The notes beneath the pieces were generated by a model. That model searched no databases and was not told the origin of the DNA. It saw only the letters and a list, made by a program, of their open reading frames with translations. Of a DNA stretch of 64,000 bases, positions 7,526 through 15,664 are shown piece after piece. The DNA is from CAYWKU01 sp964459325. Its GTDB lineage: Bacteria; RBG-13-61-14; CAYWKU01. Location: positions 95,332 to 159,331 of the forward strand of contig CAYWKU010000006.1 of the NCBI GenBank assembly GCA_964459325.1. The letters run 5' to 3'. The first letter of the stretch is position 1. Each line of letters opens with the position of its first letter. Both the position numbers and the translations under genes were made by a program.

Positions 7526-9656
7526 CTTGTGCCGCCTCCCCTTGATGCTCAAACTCGACCCGGCGAACTTCGCCGTCCATGTAACCGGGTTTTTTTATGC
7601 CGAACAATCCCAGAATTGTGGGCGCCACGTCTATCATCCTCACCTTTTCGGAACCCATCTCGCGGTTGCAGAAAAAGCTCCCCGGAACCAACGAGGGGTC
7701 GATGCAATGGTCGCCGCTCCAGCTCTTGGTGTTGTCCTCGAAAACCACGTCGTTGACGATTCCGGTAACGCCGTCCCAGCTTGCGCGGTATCCGTCGGCG
7801 TAGCCGATTACCACGTCGGGGGCGTTGTCTATGTAGGGGCCGGAGTATATTTCACGTGCGGTGTAAGCGTTGACCACCGCTTCCTCTCCGGTTTCGGGGT
7901 CTTCGAGTCCTTTCAGCTTATCCGCGATTTCCCGGGCCACGGTGTCGGCGTCTTCCCCCGCAACCGTTCCCTTCTTCTCGCGACTCTGCTTGTTTATGAA
8001 TATTCCGGCGAGGCCGAGGGAGTAGGCCTTTGTGCGTTCCCAATCCACGTCCGCGAACCACTCGCCACTTTCGGTTTCGCCATCCTTGAGGGCCAGGTAA
8101 CCTTCCCTGTAAAGCAAGGAGTTTAAGTTTATACCCCGGCGGAAGCTGCGGAAACCGTGGTCGCTCATGACCATGAGCACATCCTCGGGGCCGAGCTTTT
8201 CCATCACCCGTCCCACGGTTTCATCGCATTTGGTGTAAAGCTCGTCGAGGGCGTTTTTGTGCTCTTCGGTGTCCTTGTCGCGGTTGGCGGGATGTTTATC
8301 GTCGGCGTATCGCATGAACATGTGCTGAATCCGGTCGGTGGTATCGAAAACGCAAACCACGCACCCGTATCGGGTGTGGTCTATCGCGTCCATCAGCATG
8401 GTTTCGCGCTCTCCGTGATGTCGCCAGCACTGCTCCAGAAAAGCGCTTTCGTCCAGCACCCGCTCGTTAAGCCCCCAGGTGTCTTCCGCCAGTCCGAGGG
8501 TGGCGTAGGAGCCGTATCTCTTGGCGAGGTAGCTCGAATAGTAAGCCGGGTAACTTATCGGAAGCGCGGGAGCATTGGGGTCTATGTGGATGGGCGACAC
8601 GTATAGCCCGAAGGGCGAATCCGGGCTTTTCAGGCACATGCGCAAAAGCCCATTTACTTTGACCCCCAGCCCGGCGTTGAACTCCGCCTTTACCCAATCC
8701 GAAGCCTCCCCGACTTTCAGCTCCAACCGCTCATCGCCCAAAGTGACGGTGGCCGAGTTGCCGTCGGGGGTTATCGTCAGCGGCAATTTAACCGCGCCCT
8801 GCCCTTCCTTGAGAGTGTTGGGAGGGCCTTCCAGCTCGGCCTCGATTACCGAGCCGTTCTTTTTAACCGGGGATATTACGCCACCGGCATAAACGGACGC
8901 GGCGTCCGGGTCGTCGGTGAAATAGGTGAAAGTGCCCTGGGTTCCCCTCAGGTCGGGCGCGCACATGGCGCTCAGGCTCAAGCCGTTGAATTTCTCCGGC
9001 GGAAAGGTAATGGGCACCCTCAGTATGGTGGAGAAAACCCGGTTTTCGCCGAGTACCGTCCAGAAGGGCTTGCTTTTGCGTAAAAGCCGCAACTCCGGTT
9101 TGCTCAGGGGAATCCTGTACTTGCCCAGCTTCAGCGTCCGGCGGGGGTCGCCGATGTGGGCGCTGGATAAAAGCGGCAGATACGTTCCCCGGTCTGGGGT
9201 GAGAAAGTCGTATATGTTGTGCCGCCCGGGGTTGGAGCCTGTCTGAAAGCTGCTCCACGCCACCGGACTGAGCGGAGGATTGGTCGTATGCAGCTCGGTA
9301 AAAGCACCCTGCTTTCTCAGGGAATCGAGATTGGGAAGCCGCCCTTCATCCATCATCCTGCGGCACCGTTCCGGGCAGAGACCGTCCAGCCCCACCACTA
9401 TGACCCGGTCGGGCTTGCCTTCCGCGCCCTGGTATATTTTCCTGCCGGTTATTCTTCTCCACAGGAACCGTATCGGCCACGTGAGAAACAAGCCGCCGGC
9501 AAGAAAAAGAATCAGGAAAAAAACCAGGAACGAGCCTAGAAATGCGAATCCCGCGCCCGGGCCTATATAAGCCGAGGCGGGAGTGGATGTTAAAACCACG
9601 CCCAGCGTCAAAACCAATAAAACCGCTTTACCGACCGGAGAGTGTTTTCTTCTCAT
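7515..9656 (-). CDS. Type I phosphodiesterase family membrane protein (AP superfamily)
   Basis: 713 residues. The N-terminus has a signal/TM segment (residues 8-30) and a second strongly hydrophobic helix with Phe/Leu repeats (about 34-62), so the catalytic domain is membrane-anchored. Catalytic landmarks: VIVVGLDGLCPERCRRMMDE, SPVAWSSFQTGSNPGRHNIY, MVMSDHGFRSFRRGINLN and SGDHCIDPSLVPG. It is the closest paralogue in the window of the gene at 5552-7525: same insertion, same GDHCIDP block. It ends in a short charged tail without the LGYI tag. AAGGAAGG lies upstream of the ATG. It follows the third paralogue by 15 bases. Confidence 0.88.
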   Translation of the reverse strand: MRRKHSPVGKAVLLVLTLGVVLTSTPASAYIGPGAGFAFLGSFLVFFLILFLAGGLFLTWPIRFLWRRITGRKIYQGAEGKPDRVIVVGLDGLCPERCRRMMDEGRLPNLDSLRKQGAFTELHTTNPPLSPVAWSSFQTGSNPGRHNIYDFLTPDRGTYLPLLSSAHIGDPRRTLKLGKYRIPLSKPELRLLRKSKPFWTVLGENRVFSTILRVPITFPPEKFNGLSLSAMCAPDLRGTQGTFTYFTDDPDAASVYAGGVISPVKKNGSVIEAELEGPPNTLKEGQGAVKLPLTITPDGNSATVTLGDERLELKVGEASDWVKAEFNAGLGVKVNGLLRMCLKSPDSPFGLYVSPIHIDPNAPALPISYPAYYSSYLAKRYGSYATLGLAEDTWGLNERVLDESAFLEQCWRHHGERETMLMDAIDHTRYGCVVCVFDTTDRIQHMFMRYADDKHPANRDKDTEEHKNALDELYTKCDETVGRVMEKLGPEDVLMVMSDHGFRSFRRGINLNSLLYREGYLALKDGETESGEWFADVDWERTKAYSLGLAGIFINKQSREKKGTVAGEDADTVAREIADKLKGLEDPETGEEAVVNAYTAREIYSGPYIDNAPDVVIGYADGYRASWDGVTGIVNDVVFEDNTKSWSGDHCIDPSLVPGSFFCNREMGSEKVRMIDVAPTILGLFGIKKPGYMDGEVRRVEFEHQGEAAQDEV

Positions 9657-9671
9657 GCGATGCCTTCCTTG

Positions 9672-10988
9672 CTACTTAATCGGTTCGGTAACTATATCCG
9701 CGAGCATTGTTATATCAAGGTTATCCGAGGGTGAATTCTCCGACCAGAAGAACGCGTCGTCCCACGTGTGCATTCCCTGGAGGTCGGTTCGCCGGAAAAC
9801 CTCGTCGCCCGCCGGAGAGCCTTTCAGGTCGAAGCCGTCGACGGGTGTGGCCACCAGGTCGGGGGCATTTTGTACCTCCGGGCCGGAATAAATCTCATCC
9901 GCCTCGCTCACCGACTGGATTACCTTTTCTCCCTCGTACTCCACCTCACCCAGCTTCGATTTCAGCTCGCCTTTAATTTCCGCCGCTCTCTTTTCATCCA
10001 CGCAACCGCGCGGGTATTTATTTTTATGATGTATATAGAAGCGTCCGGGATCCATGACGAAAACTTCGCTGTCGCCGGTAATGTCTTCAATTCCCTTGGG
10101 CTCGGGGTTTTCAAATTTCAGATACCCTTCCTTCTTGAGCCACGAATTGAGGTAAACCTCCTGCTTTATGCCGCAGAAACCGTGGTCGCTGAGCATAAAA
10201 AAGGACTTTCCCGGGCCGGATTCGCCGGTAGTCGAGAGATACTTTTCGTGAATGTGTTTCACAAAAGAATCCACGGCGCTGTAGTAGTCGAGTGTTTTCT
10301 GATGGTTCGGGTCGCTTTCATCCTCTATAGCGTTCCATATATAATGTTGCAGCCTGTCGGTGCCGGTAACAACTGCTTGTAAGTAATCCCAATCCTCCTT
10401 CTCCCACAACGTATCGACTGCTCTTTTCCGACCGTCCAGGCTTCGCTCCAGTTCCACAAAAAGCTGCTTGTGGTTTTTGCGGCATAGCTGGGTGTCTATA
10501 TCTATCTGATAATCCATCCTTTTTATTTTGCCTATCCAGCTAGGCGGATAAACCGCCTTCACCAGCTCGATGGCGACGAAACCCGCCACCAGGACGCCGT
10601 TTATTTTACGCGCCGGGTATGTTCCCGGCTGATTTATAACGATGCATCGCTTCTCGGCCTCGCCAAGCTTGTCCCAGAAAGTGGGGGTTTTAAGGTCGGC
10701 GAAGGAGTTGAAGTACATATCGTAACTCCCCGGCTTCAGGTCGGTAAAGCCGTATATGCCGTGGGCGCCGGGGCCTGCGCCGGTCATGAACGAAGGCCAG
10801 CTTACCGCGCTTATCTCGGGCAGAGTAACCTTCATCCGGGTTAATGCGCCGGATTCGGCGAGCGAGCCCATGTAGGGCATCACCCCTCGTTCCGCAAGTT
10901 TTAGCAGGAGCGAATGGGGAAGCCCGTCGATTCCCACCACCACTGAACAATTTTTCTTACGGCGAAATTTATCCAGAAAAGAACTCAT
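9672..10988 (-). CDS. Type I phosphodiesterase family protein, cytoplasmic-type (AP superfamily)
   Basis: 438 residues with no signal peptide visible. Landmarks: VVVGIDGLPHSLLLKLAERG, PEISAVSWPSFMTGAGPGAH with Ser at the nucleophile position, and MLSDHGFCGIKQEVYLNSWL. The GDHC block of the two previous paralogues is replaced by a MHTWDDAFFW segment. It is shorter because the ~200-residue insertion is missing. The ATG at 10988 is chosen; the frame extends to a TTG at 11006. About 170 bases carrying a palindromic repeat (11050-11073) separate it from the APS-kinase-like gene, so a transcript boundary or attenuation could lie here. Confidence 0.87.
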   Translation of the reverse strand: MSSFLDKFRRKKNCSVVVGIDGLPHSLLLKLAERGVMPYMGSLAESGALTRMKVTLPEISAVSWPSFMTGAGPGAHGIYGFTDLKPGSYDMYFNSFADLKTPTFWDKLGEAEKRCIVINQPGTYPARKINGVLVAGFVAIELVKAVYPPSWIGKIKRMDYQIDIDTQLCRKNHKQLFVELERSLDGRKRAVDTLWEKEDWDYLQAVVTGTDRLQHYIWNAIEDESDPNHQKTLDYYSAVDSFVKHIHEKYLSTTGESGPGKSFFMLSDHGFCGIKQEVYLNSWLKKEGYLKFENPEPKGIEDITGDSEVFVMDPGRFYIHHKNKYPRGCVDEKRAAEIKGELKSKLGEVEYEGEKVIQSVSEADEIYSGPEVQNAPDLVATPVDGFDLKGSPAGDEVFRRTDLQGMHTWDDAFFWSENSPSDNLDITMLADIVTEPIK

Positions 10989-11049
10989 TCTTAAAATTGC
11001 CTTCAACTGACCTGGATTTCGCAGTTGATACTAAGAGGCTTACAAGTCG

Positions 11050-11073
11050 GACAAGGGGCTTAAGCCCCTTGTC
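11050..11073. repeat. Palindromic repeat, ACAAGGGGCTTAAGCCCC family (copy 2)
   Basis: Perfect 24-base palindrome with GACAAGGGG arms meeting at CTTAAG, in the 167-base gap between the APS-kinase-like gene and the third phosphodiesterase. There is no T-run directly after it on the minus strand, so a role as a simple intrinsic terminator is not obvious. Confidence 0.9.
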
Positions 11074-11155
11074 TATTAAGCCACACCCCTTTTTAAAAGG
11101 GTCATGGCTTCACCCTTAGCTTAATAATTATACCCCAAAATAATTATATTGAAAA

Positions 11156-11755
11156 TCAGATGTAGCCCAGGTCCTCGAGCCGCTGGCGGATTTTATCCTC
11201 TTCCTCGGCCGAGTATTCGGCCTCGTCCAGCCGGGGTACGTAACCCAGTATTTCCAGGGTTTTCACCACCTTCTGGGCGCTTTCTTCAATCGACTCCTCA
11301 GCCGTCAGGCACTCTATCTCAGCATCTTCGGGCGTTTCATAGGGGTCGTCGATACCGGTAAAGTTCTTTATCTCACCTGCAAGCGCCTTTTTGTACAAGC
11401 CTTTCGGGTCGCGCTCTTTCAGCACCTCGATGGGGCAGTTGCAGAACACCTCTACGTATCTGCCTATCATCTTGCGGTTTTCCGCCCTTACATCGGCGTA
11501 GGGGCTGATAAGGGCCGCGATGGCCACCACGTCGTTGCGCGTGAGCAGGTTGCACACAAAACCCACCCTGCGCACCTGGATGTCGCGGTCTTCCCTGGAA
11601 AAAGTCAGGCCCTTGGAGAAGTTTTCCCTGATAACGTCCCCGTCCAGCACCTCGACCTTCATTCCCCTCTCAAGAAGGTGCCCTTCGAGCTCGTTGGCCA
11701 GCGTCGTCTTGCCGGCGCCGCTCAAGCCTGTCAGCCACAAAGTGAAACCTTTCAT
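11156..11755 (-). CDS. cysC: Adenylylsulfate (APS) kinase family protein with C-terminal LGYI tail
   Basis: APS kinase makes PAPS, the sulfate donor for sulfotransferases. Seen: P-loop LTGLSGAGKTTLANEL at residues 8-23, DGDVIRENFSKGLTFSREDR, then ISPYADVRAENR, and the family hallmark RDPKGLYKKALAGEIKNFTG followed by IDDPYETPE. Relative to classical CysC the DGDN-V-R segment is altered (DGDVIRENF), so another acceptor cannot be excluded. After the kinase domain ends (about residue 172) there is an extra acidic linker and the tail IRQRLEDLGYI, matching the tail of the small protein at 5353-5538. No ATP sulfurylase or sulfotransferase is seen in the window. It lies between two phosphodiesterase genes, which suggests sulfate-ester chemistry on a surface glycan (inference). 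Confidence 0.85.
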   Translation of the reverse strand: MKGFTLWLTGLSGAGKTTLANELEGHLLERGMKVEVLDGDVIRENFSKGLTFSREDRDIQVRRVGFVCNLLTRNDVVAIAALISPYADVRAENRKMIGRYVEVFCNCPIEVLKERDPKGLYKKALAGEIKNFTGIDDPYETPEDAEIECLTAEESIEESAQKVVKTLEILGYVPRLDEAEYSAEEEDKIRQRLEDLGYI

Positions 11756-11771
11756 TTGACGTGTTCCCCCT

Positions 11772-13151
11772 CTATTTAATGATTTTACCTATCATGTCCG
11801 TCGTCGGTTCGATACCGAAACCGGCCAGTACGGTTGGAGTTATGTCGAAGATGGAGTAATTTCCGGCTTCCCCGGTCGGCTTGACACCGGGACCTTTCCA
11901 TATAACGATACCGTCCTCCGCGTGGTTGGCGTCATCCGGGCCGGTGTCGTTTTCATACATGTATATGCTGCCGGTTCCGATGGTGGCGGCGCTGCGCCAG
12001 TCGAGGTTGCCCAGGTACACTATCAGGTCGGGCGGTATATTGTTGACTTCCCTGTATATGTCCTCCGGCTTAAGCGCTCGGGTGCCGATATTGTTGCCTT
12101 CCTCGTCGGTCATCTCTTCCAGCCTGGCGATTATCTCTTCCCTGAACTTATCGTAATCTCCCGGCTCTATCACCCCCTGCGGCTCGCGACCCTTCACGTT
12201 GAAAAATATCCTGCTGTAATATCCACCCTCGCCCCACGCGCGGGTTTTGGACCAGTCTATCATGGAATTGCGCGTCTTTACCGGCTCGGCGGGCTTCTCC
12301 TTCAGCGCCAGGTATCCGTTTTCGATAAGCCATTCGTTGATGCAGATTGCCCCGGTCATGCTTTTCGCCCCGTGGTCGCTTACCACCATAACGTGGGTAT
12401 CGGAATCCAGCATGTCCAGCACCCGGCCTATTTCGGAGTCCACTTCCACGTAGTAGTCGTGGATGGCGTTTTCGTAAGGGTTGCCCCGCTCGTAAAGCCG
12501 GTGGTTCTTGTCCATAAAACGCCAGAAGCCGTGGTGAATGCGGTCAACGCCCATCTCCACCATCATGGCGAAATCGAACTCATCTTTACCGAGAAAATGC
12601 CGGAAAGCCTTAAACCGCTTTCGCGTCATCAGGTATATCTGCTCCAGCAGCCAGTCCTTGTCGTCGGTGCGGAAATCGCGCACGTCAATCATGTAATCGC
12701 CGTCCGCCGCGCTGTCCAGCTCCGATTTTACCTCGTCCGGCCAGGTGTACTGCACCGACTTGTCCGGCGCCAGAAAACTCGATACCAGCACCCCGTTCAG
12801 CGGCTTGGGGGGGTAAGTCTGGGGCACGCCCATTATCAGCGAGCGGAGGCGGTTACGGCTGAGGTAGTTCCACAGCGTCCTGGCCTTCACGTACTTGGCG
12901 TTGGCGAAGTAAAGCTCGTCGTAGCTCCAGCCGCCCCGGTTCCTGAACCCGTAAAACCCCAACTGGCCGGGGTCCTTGCCGGTCATCATGCTGGTCCAGG
13001 CGGGAACGGTTATGGGCGGTACCGTGCTGCGCAGGTTGCCGTATATTCCGCCTTTTACAAGGGAGCCGAGATTCGGCAGGTCTGAAATCCAGTCCCTGAA
13101 AACGAGGGTGGGCTCGGCGCAGTCAAGGCCTATGATTATAAAGCCGGGCAA
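11772..13151 (-). CDS. Type I phosphodiesterase family protein (AP superfamily)
   Basis: 459 residues, no signal peptide seen. Landmarks: FIIIGLDCAEPTLVF, PPITVPAWTSMMTGKDPGQL with Thr/Ser at the nucleophile position, MVVSDHGAKSMTGAICINEW and DDANHAEDGIVIW for the distal metal ligands. It is the most divergent of the four adjacent paralogues (GLDCAEP rather than GIDGL). The start is the TTG at 13151, with GGGAGA about 8 bases upstream. It is the first gene after the two GT4 enzymes (62-base gap) and precedes the APS-kinase-like gene by 16 bases. Likely works with them on the same glycan or lipid-linked sugar. Confidence 0.87.
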   Translation of the reverse strand: MPGFIIIGLDCAEPTLVFRDWISDLPNLGSLVKGGIYGNLRSTVPPITVPAWTSMMTGKDPGQLGFYGFRNRGGWSYDELYFANAKYVKARTLWNYLSRNRLRSLIMGVPQTYPPKPLNGVLVSSFLAPDKSVQYTWPDEVKSELDSAADGDYMIDVRDFRTDDKDWLLEQIYLMTRKRFKAFRHFLGKDEFDFAMMVEMGVDRIHHGFWRFMDKNHRLYERGNPYENAIHDYYVEVDSEIGRVLDMLDSDTHVMVVSDHGAKSMTGAICINEWLIENGYLALKEKPAEPVKTRNSMIDWSKTRAWGEGGYYSRIFFNVKGREPQGVIEPGDYDKFREEIIARLEEMTDEEGNNIGTRALKPEDIYREVNNIPPDLIVYLGNLDWRSAATIGTGSIYMYENDTGPDDANHAEDGIVIWKGPGVKPTGEAGNYSIFDITPTVLAGFGIEPTTDMIGKIIK

Positions 13152-13213
13152 TTGAATAATCTCCCGATGATTAATCCTTGAAGATGCGAATTAAACCAAA
13201 CTTTTAAAAGGTA

Positions 13214-14485
13214 CTAGACGAGGCGTTGATTGTCAAAACGCCTTCGAGGCCCCTTTTCGCTTATGAGAGCGTGGAGTTTATCCACCTGCCCCTCGAGAGT
13301 AAACTCCCGCGCCACCTTCTCCCTGCCTGCCTTTCCCAACTTCCCCGCTTTCTCTTCATCCGCCAGCAGCTCCCGCAGAGCTCCGGCCAGTGCGTCCGGG
13401 TCGTCCGGCTCGACAAGCCTCCCCGTAACTCCGTCCTCGACAAGCTCGGGTATGCCCGAAACTTTGGTGGATACGCAAGGCGTCTCCATGGCCATTGCTT
13501 CCATCAGGGCCACCGGCACCCCGTCCCTCGCACCCCTGTCGTCCACCCGGCAGGCCAGCGCAAACGCTTGAGCCTCCGCCAACAGCTCTCTTACCCGGCG
13601 AGGGTGAACGGGCCCGAGCAAATTTACCCGCCCGGATAAGCCAAGCTTTTCGACAAGTTCCGAAAGGCTTCCCCCTTCTGGCCCGATACCGGCCACCTCA
13701 AGGCTCACGTCGAACCCATCCCGTACCAACTTCTCCACGGCCCGGATAAGCACATCATGTCCTTTTCTTTCATCCAGGCTGCCGACACTGACAATCCTAC
13801 CCTTTCGCCTTCTCCCGCCGGGGCGATATTCCTCCGGGGTTACCCCGCAATGAACTATTCCGATACTGTCCCTGACCTCTTCCCCCGCCAGATTAACCAG
13901 TGTCTCGCGGGCTTCTCCGGAGATGGCCGCAATCCATGAAGCGCCCCGGGCGGTTCGGCCCAGCAGCGAGCTGCCCACGTACAGCTCTCGCGGGGCGTGA
14001 AGCGTAAACCCGTAGGGAATGCCTGCGAGCTTGCAAGCGACGCGGGCAGCGACAAATTCATTACCGGTGCCGGGAACGTGCAAAAGCTTTACATCGGGCG
14101 CTTCACGTAACAAAGAAGCCAACAGCACGCCCCTCAAAAACAACCCCACCCTTATCGAAAACCTGATGCCGGATTTTTCGGAGCTTTGTGTCATAATCGA
14201 AAGGGCTTCTTTTACATACGTCGCGGGCTTTCTTATGAGCCACCATAGCTGGGCCTTCAACATCCTCATGCTCAAATCGCCCGGAAAATACCGGGTGATT
14301 TCCTGCAATCGGTCACCAGCGTCGATGTACTGTGCCTCCCGGGGCCTCTTCATGGAAAAGACGCGCAAGTCGACGCCCCTGTCCAGCATCCCCTCCACCT
14401 CGCGGTATACGAATGTCTCCGTAAGCTTGGGGAACCGGTGGCACAGGTACGCCAACCCTTTTATCGAAGCGGAGCTCCCACTCAT
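13214..14485 (-). CDS. Family 4 (group 1) glycosyltransferase, WcaL/exopolysaccharide type
   Basis: 423-residue GT-B enzyme. The N-terminus has YLCHRFPKLTETFVYREVEG, the pattern of colanic-acid-type (WcaL-like) glycosyltransferases. The donor half has ISVGSLDERKGHDVLIRAV-like (IVSVGSLDERKGHDVLIRAV), LLGPVHPRRVRELL, and the EX7E region EAMAMETPCVSTKVSGIPEL. It starts within the stop codon of the preceding GT4 (ATGA overlap), so they are translationally coupled. It acts in the cytoplasm on a lipid-linked or growing glycan; the sugar is unknown. Confidence 0.9.
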   Translation of the reverse strand: MSGSSASIKGLAYLCHRFPKLTETFVYREVEGMLDRGVDLRVFSMKRPREAQYIDAGDRLQEITRYFPGDLSMRMLKAQLWWLIRKPATYVKEALSIMTQSSEKSGIRFSIRVGLFLRGVLLASLLREAPDVKLLHVPGTGNEFVAARVACKLAGIPYGFTLHAPRELYVGSSLLGRTARGASWIAAISGEARETLVNLAGEEVRDSIGIVHCGVTPEEYRPGGRRRKGRIVSVGSLDERKGHDVLIRAVEKLVRDGFDVSLEVAGIGPEGGSLSELVEKLGLSGRVNLLGPVHPRRVRELLAEAQAFALACRVDDRGARDGVPVALMEAMAMETPCVSTKVSGIPELVEDGVTGRLVEPDDPDALAGALRELLADEEKAGKLGKAGREKVAREFTLEGQVDKLHALISEKGPRRRFDNQRLV

Positions 14486-15660
14486 GGAATTCTCGTCTTG
14501 ATAAATTCAATCATTGCCCCTGCCACTTCCAGCCAGGTATATCTGTTCATCACCAGTTGATGGATGTTTCGGGACATATTTTCCGCCTTTTCCCGGTTCT
14601 TCAGCAAGTCCAATATTGCTTCCGCCAGGTTATCTTCCGAGCCGATGAGAGATGCTATATCCGCCTCGCCGAACATCTCCTTCACCGATTCGATGCGGGG
14701 GGCAATAACCGGCACTCCGGCCGCACCATACTCGCACAGCTTCATAGGGCTTCCGTAGTACGCGGTGGCCGGAAGGACGGCCACGTCAAAGGCCGCCATG
14801 TACGCGGGCACTTCATCCGGCGGCACGAACCCCTCGAAACGCACATTTTCCCTTACTCCCATCTCTCTCGCGCGGGATTTGAGCCCGTCAAGCGCCTCGC
14901 CACCCCCCACGATCCAAATTATCGCTTCCGGCAGCTCTTTTTTTATCTCCACCGTCGCTTCCAACAGGTTATCCACGCCGTGATATGGGGCTATGGAGCC
15001 TACGAATCCGACCGTCGGCCCGGTGATTCCCAGCTTTTCCCTAAGCAAGCGTCCCCTGGATTCACTGTCCCTGAACCTTTCCGGGTTTACAGCCACGGGA
15101 AAGACCCCGATTTTTTCTACCGGAACCCCTTCTTCCGCCAGAATGTCGCGAACCACTCCCGACAGGACGATAATACCGTTCGCTGCCCGCGCCCTCTCGA
15201 GCTCCTTCCAGTTATGATACCATCCTAAGGGCGCGCCGACCGTGCTTTTCCTCTCTTCCACCGTAGGGGAAACAATCTCCAGAAAGTAAGGCACCGAAGT
15301 CTCCAGGGCCGCGGACGCTCCGGCGCTTTGCAAATATGCGTTGCGCTCGAATACAAAATCCGGCCCGAAGTCCTCGATGACCTTTATCAGCTCCGTTGTC
15401 TTCTTTCTGTCACGCCATAAGTCGTAAATATCCCTGGCCGTCAACCAAACCGAATCCGGAGTTAAGGACTTGACGAGTTTCCATCTTTTTCCCTTAATTT
15501 TCCCCACCATCGATTCAGCACCACCGGAGTCCGGCGCCACCAGGAGCACCCGGTGGCCCAGCTCCTCGAACGCTTCCACCAGGGAACGAACATGCACACC
15601 GCCCCCGCTGGGCGAATCTACCATTGTCCGGGGATCTAGAGATAGAAAGAGTATTTTCAT
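14482..15660 (-). CDS. Family 4 (group 1) glycosyltransferase
   Basis: 392-residue GT-B enzyme. Seen: MKILFLSLDPRTMVDSPSGG at the start, GFVGSIAPYHGVDNLLEAT, FEGFVPPDEVPAYMAAFDVA and KLCEYGAAGVPVIAPRIESV. These are the usual acceptor-side start, donor Rossmann core and EX7E-like region. Its start lies 4 bases after the epimerase gene's stop. The first 27 residues are closely matched by the broken gene at 16876-17058, so a sister copy once lay upstream. UDP-ManNAc made by the neighbouring epimerase is a reasonable donor guess for one enzyme of this cluster. Confidence 0.9.
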   Translation of the reverse strand: MKILFLSLDPRTMVDSPSGGGVHVRSLVEAFEELGHRVLLVAPDSGGAESMVGKIKGKRWKLVKSLTPDSVWLTARDIYDLWRDRKKTTELIKVIEDFGPDFVFERNAYLQSAGASAALETSVPYFLEIVSPTVEERKSTVGAPLGWYHNWKELERARAANGIIVLSGVVRDILAEEGVPVEKIGVFPVAVNPERFRDSESRGRLLREKLGITGPTVGFVGSIAPYHGVDNLLEATVEIKKELPEAIIWIVGGGEALDGLKSRAREMGVRENVRFEGFVPPDEVPAYMAAFDVAVLPATAYYGSPMKLCEYGAAGVPVIAPRIESVKEMFGEADIASLIGSEDNLAEAILDLLKNREKAENMSRNIHQLVMNRYTWLEVAGAMIEFIKTRIP

Positions 15661-15664
15661 GACT

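Noticed and set aside
11156..11755. Plain assimilatory sulfate pathway gene
   Set aside because: No ATP sulfurylase, PAPS reductase or sulfite reductase nearby, and the extra tail and glycan neighbours point to another context.
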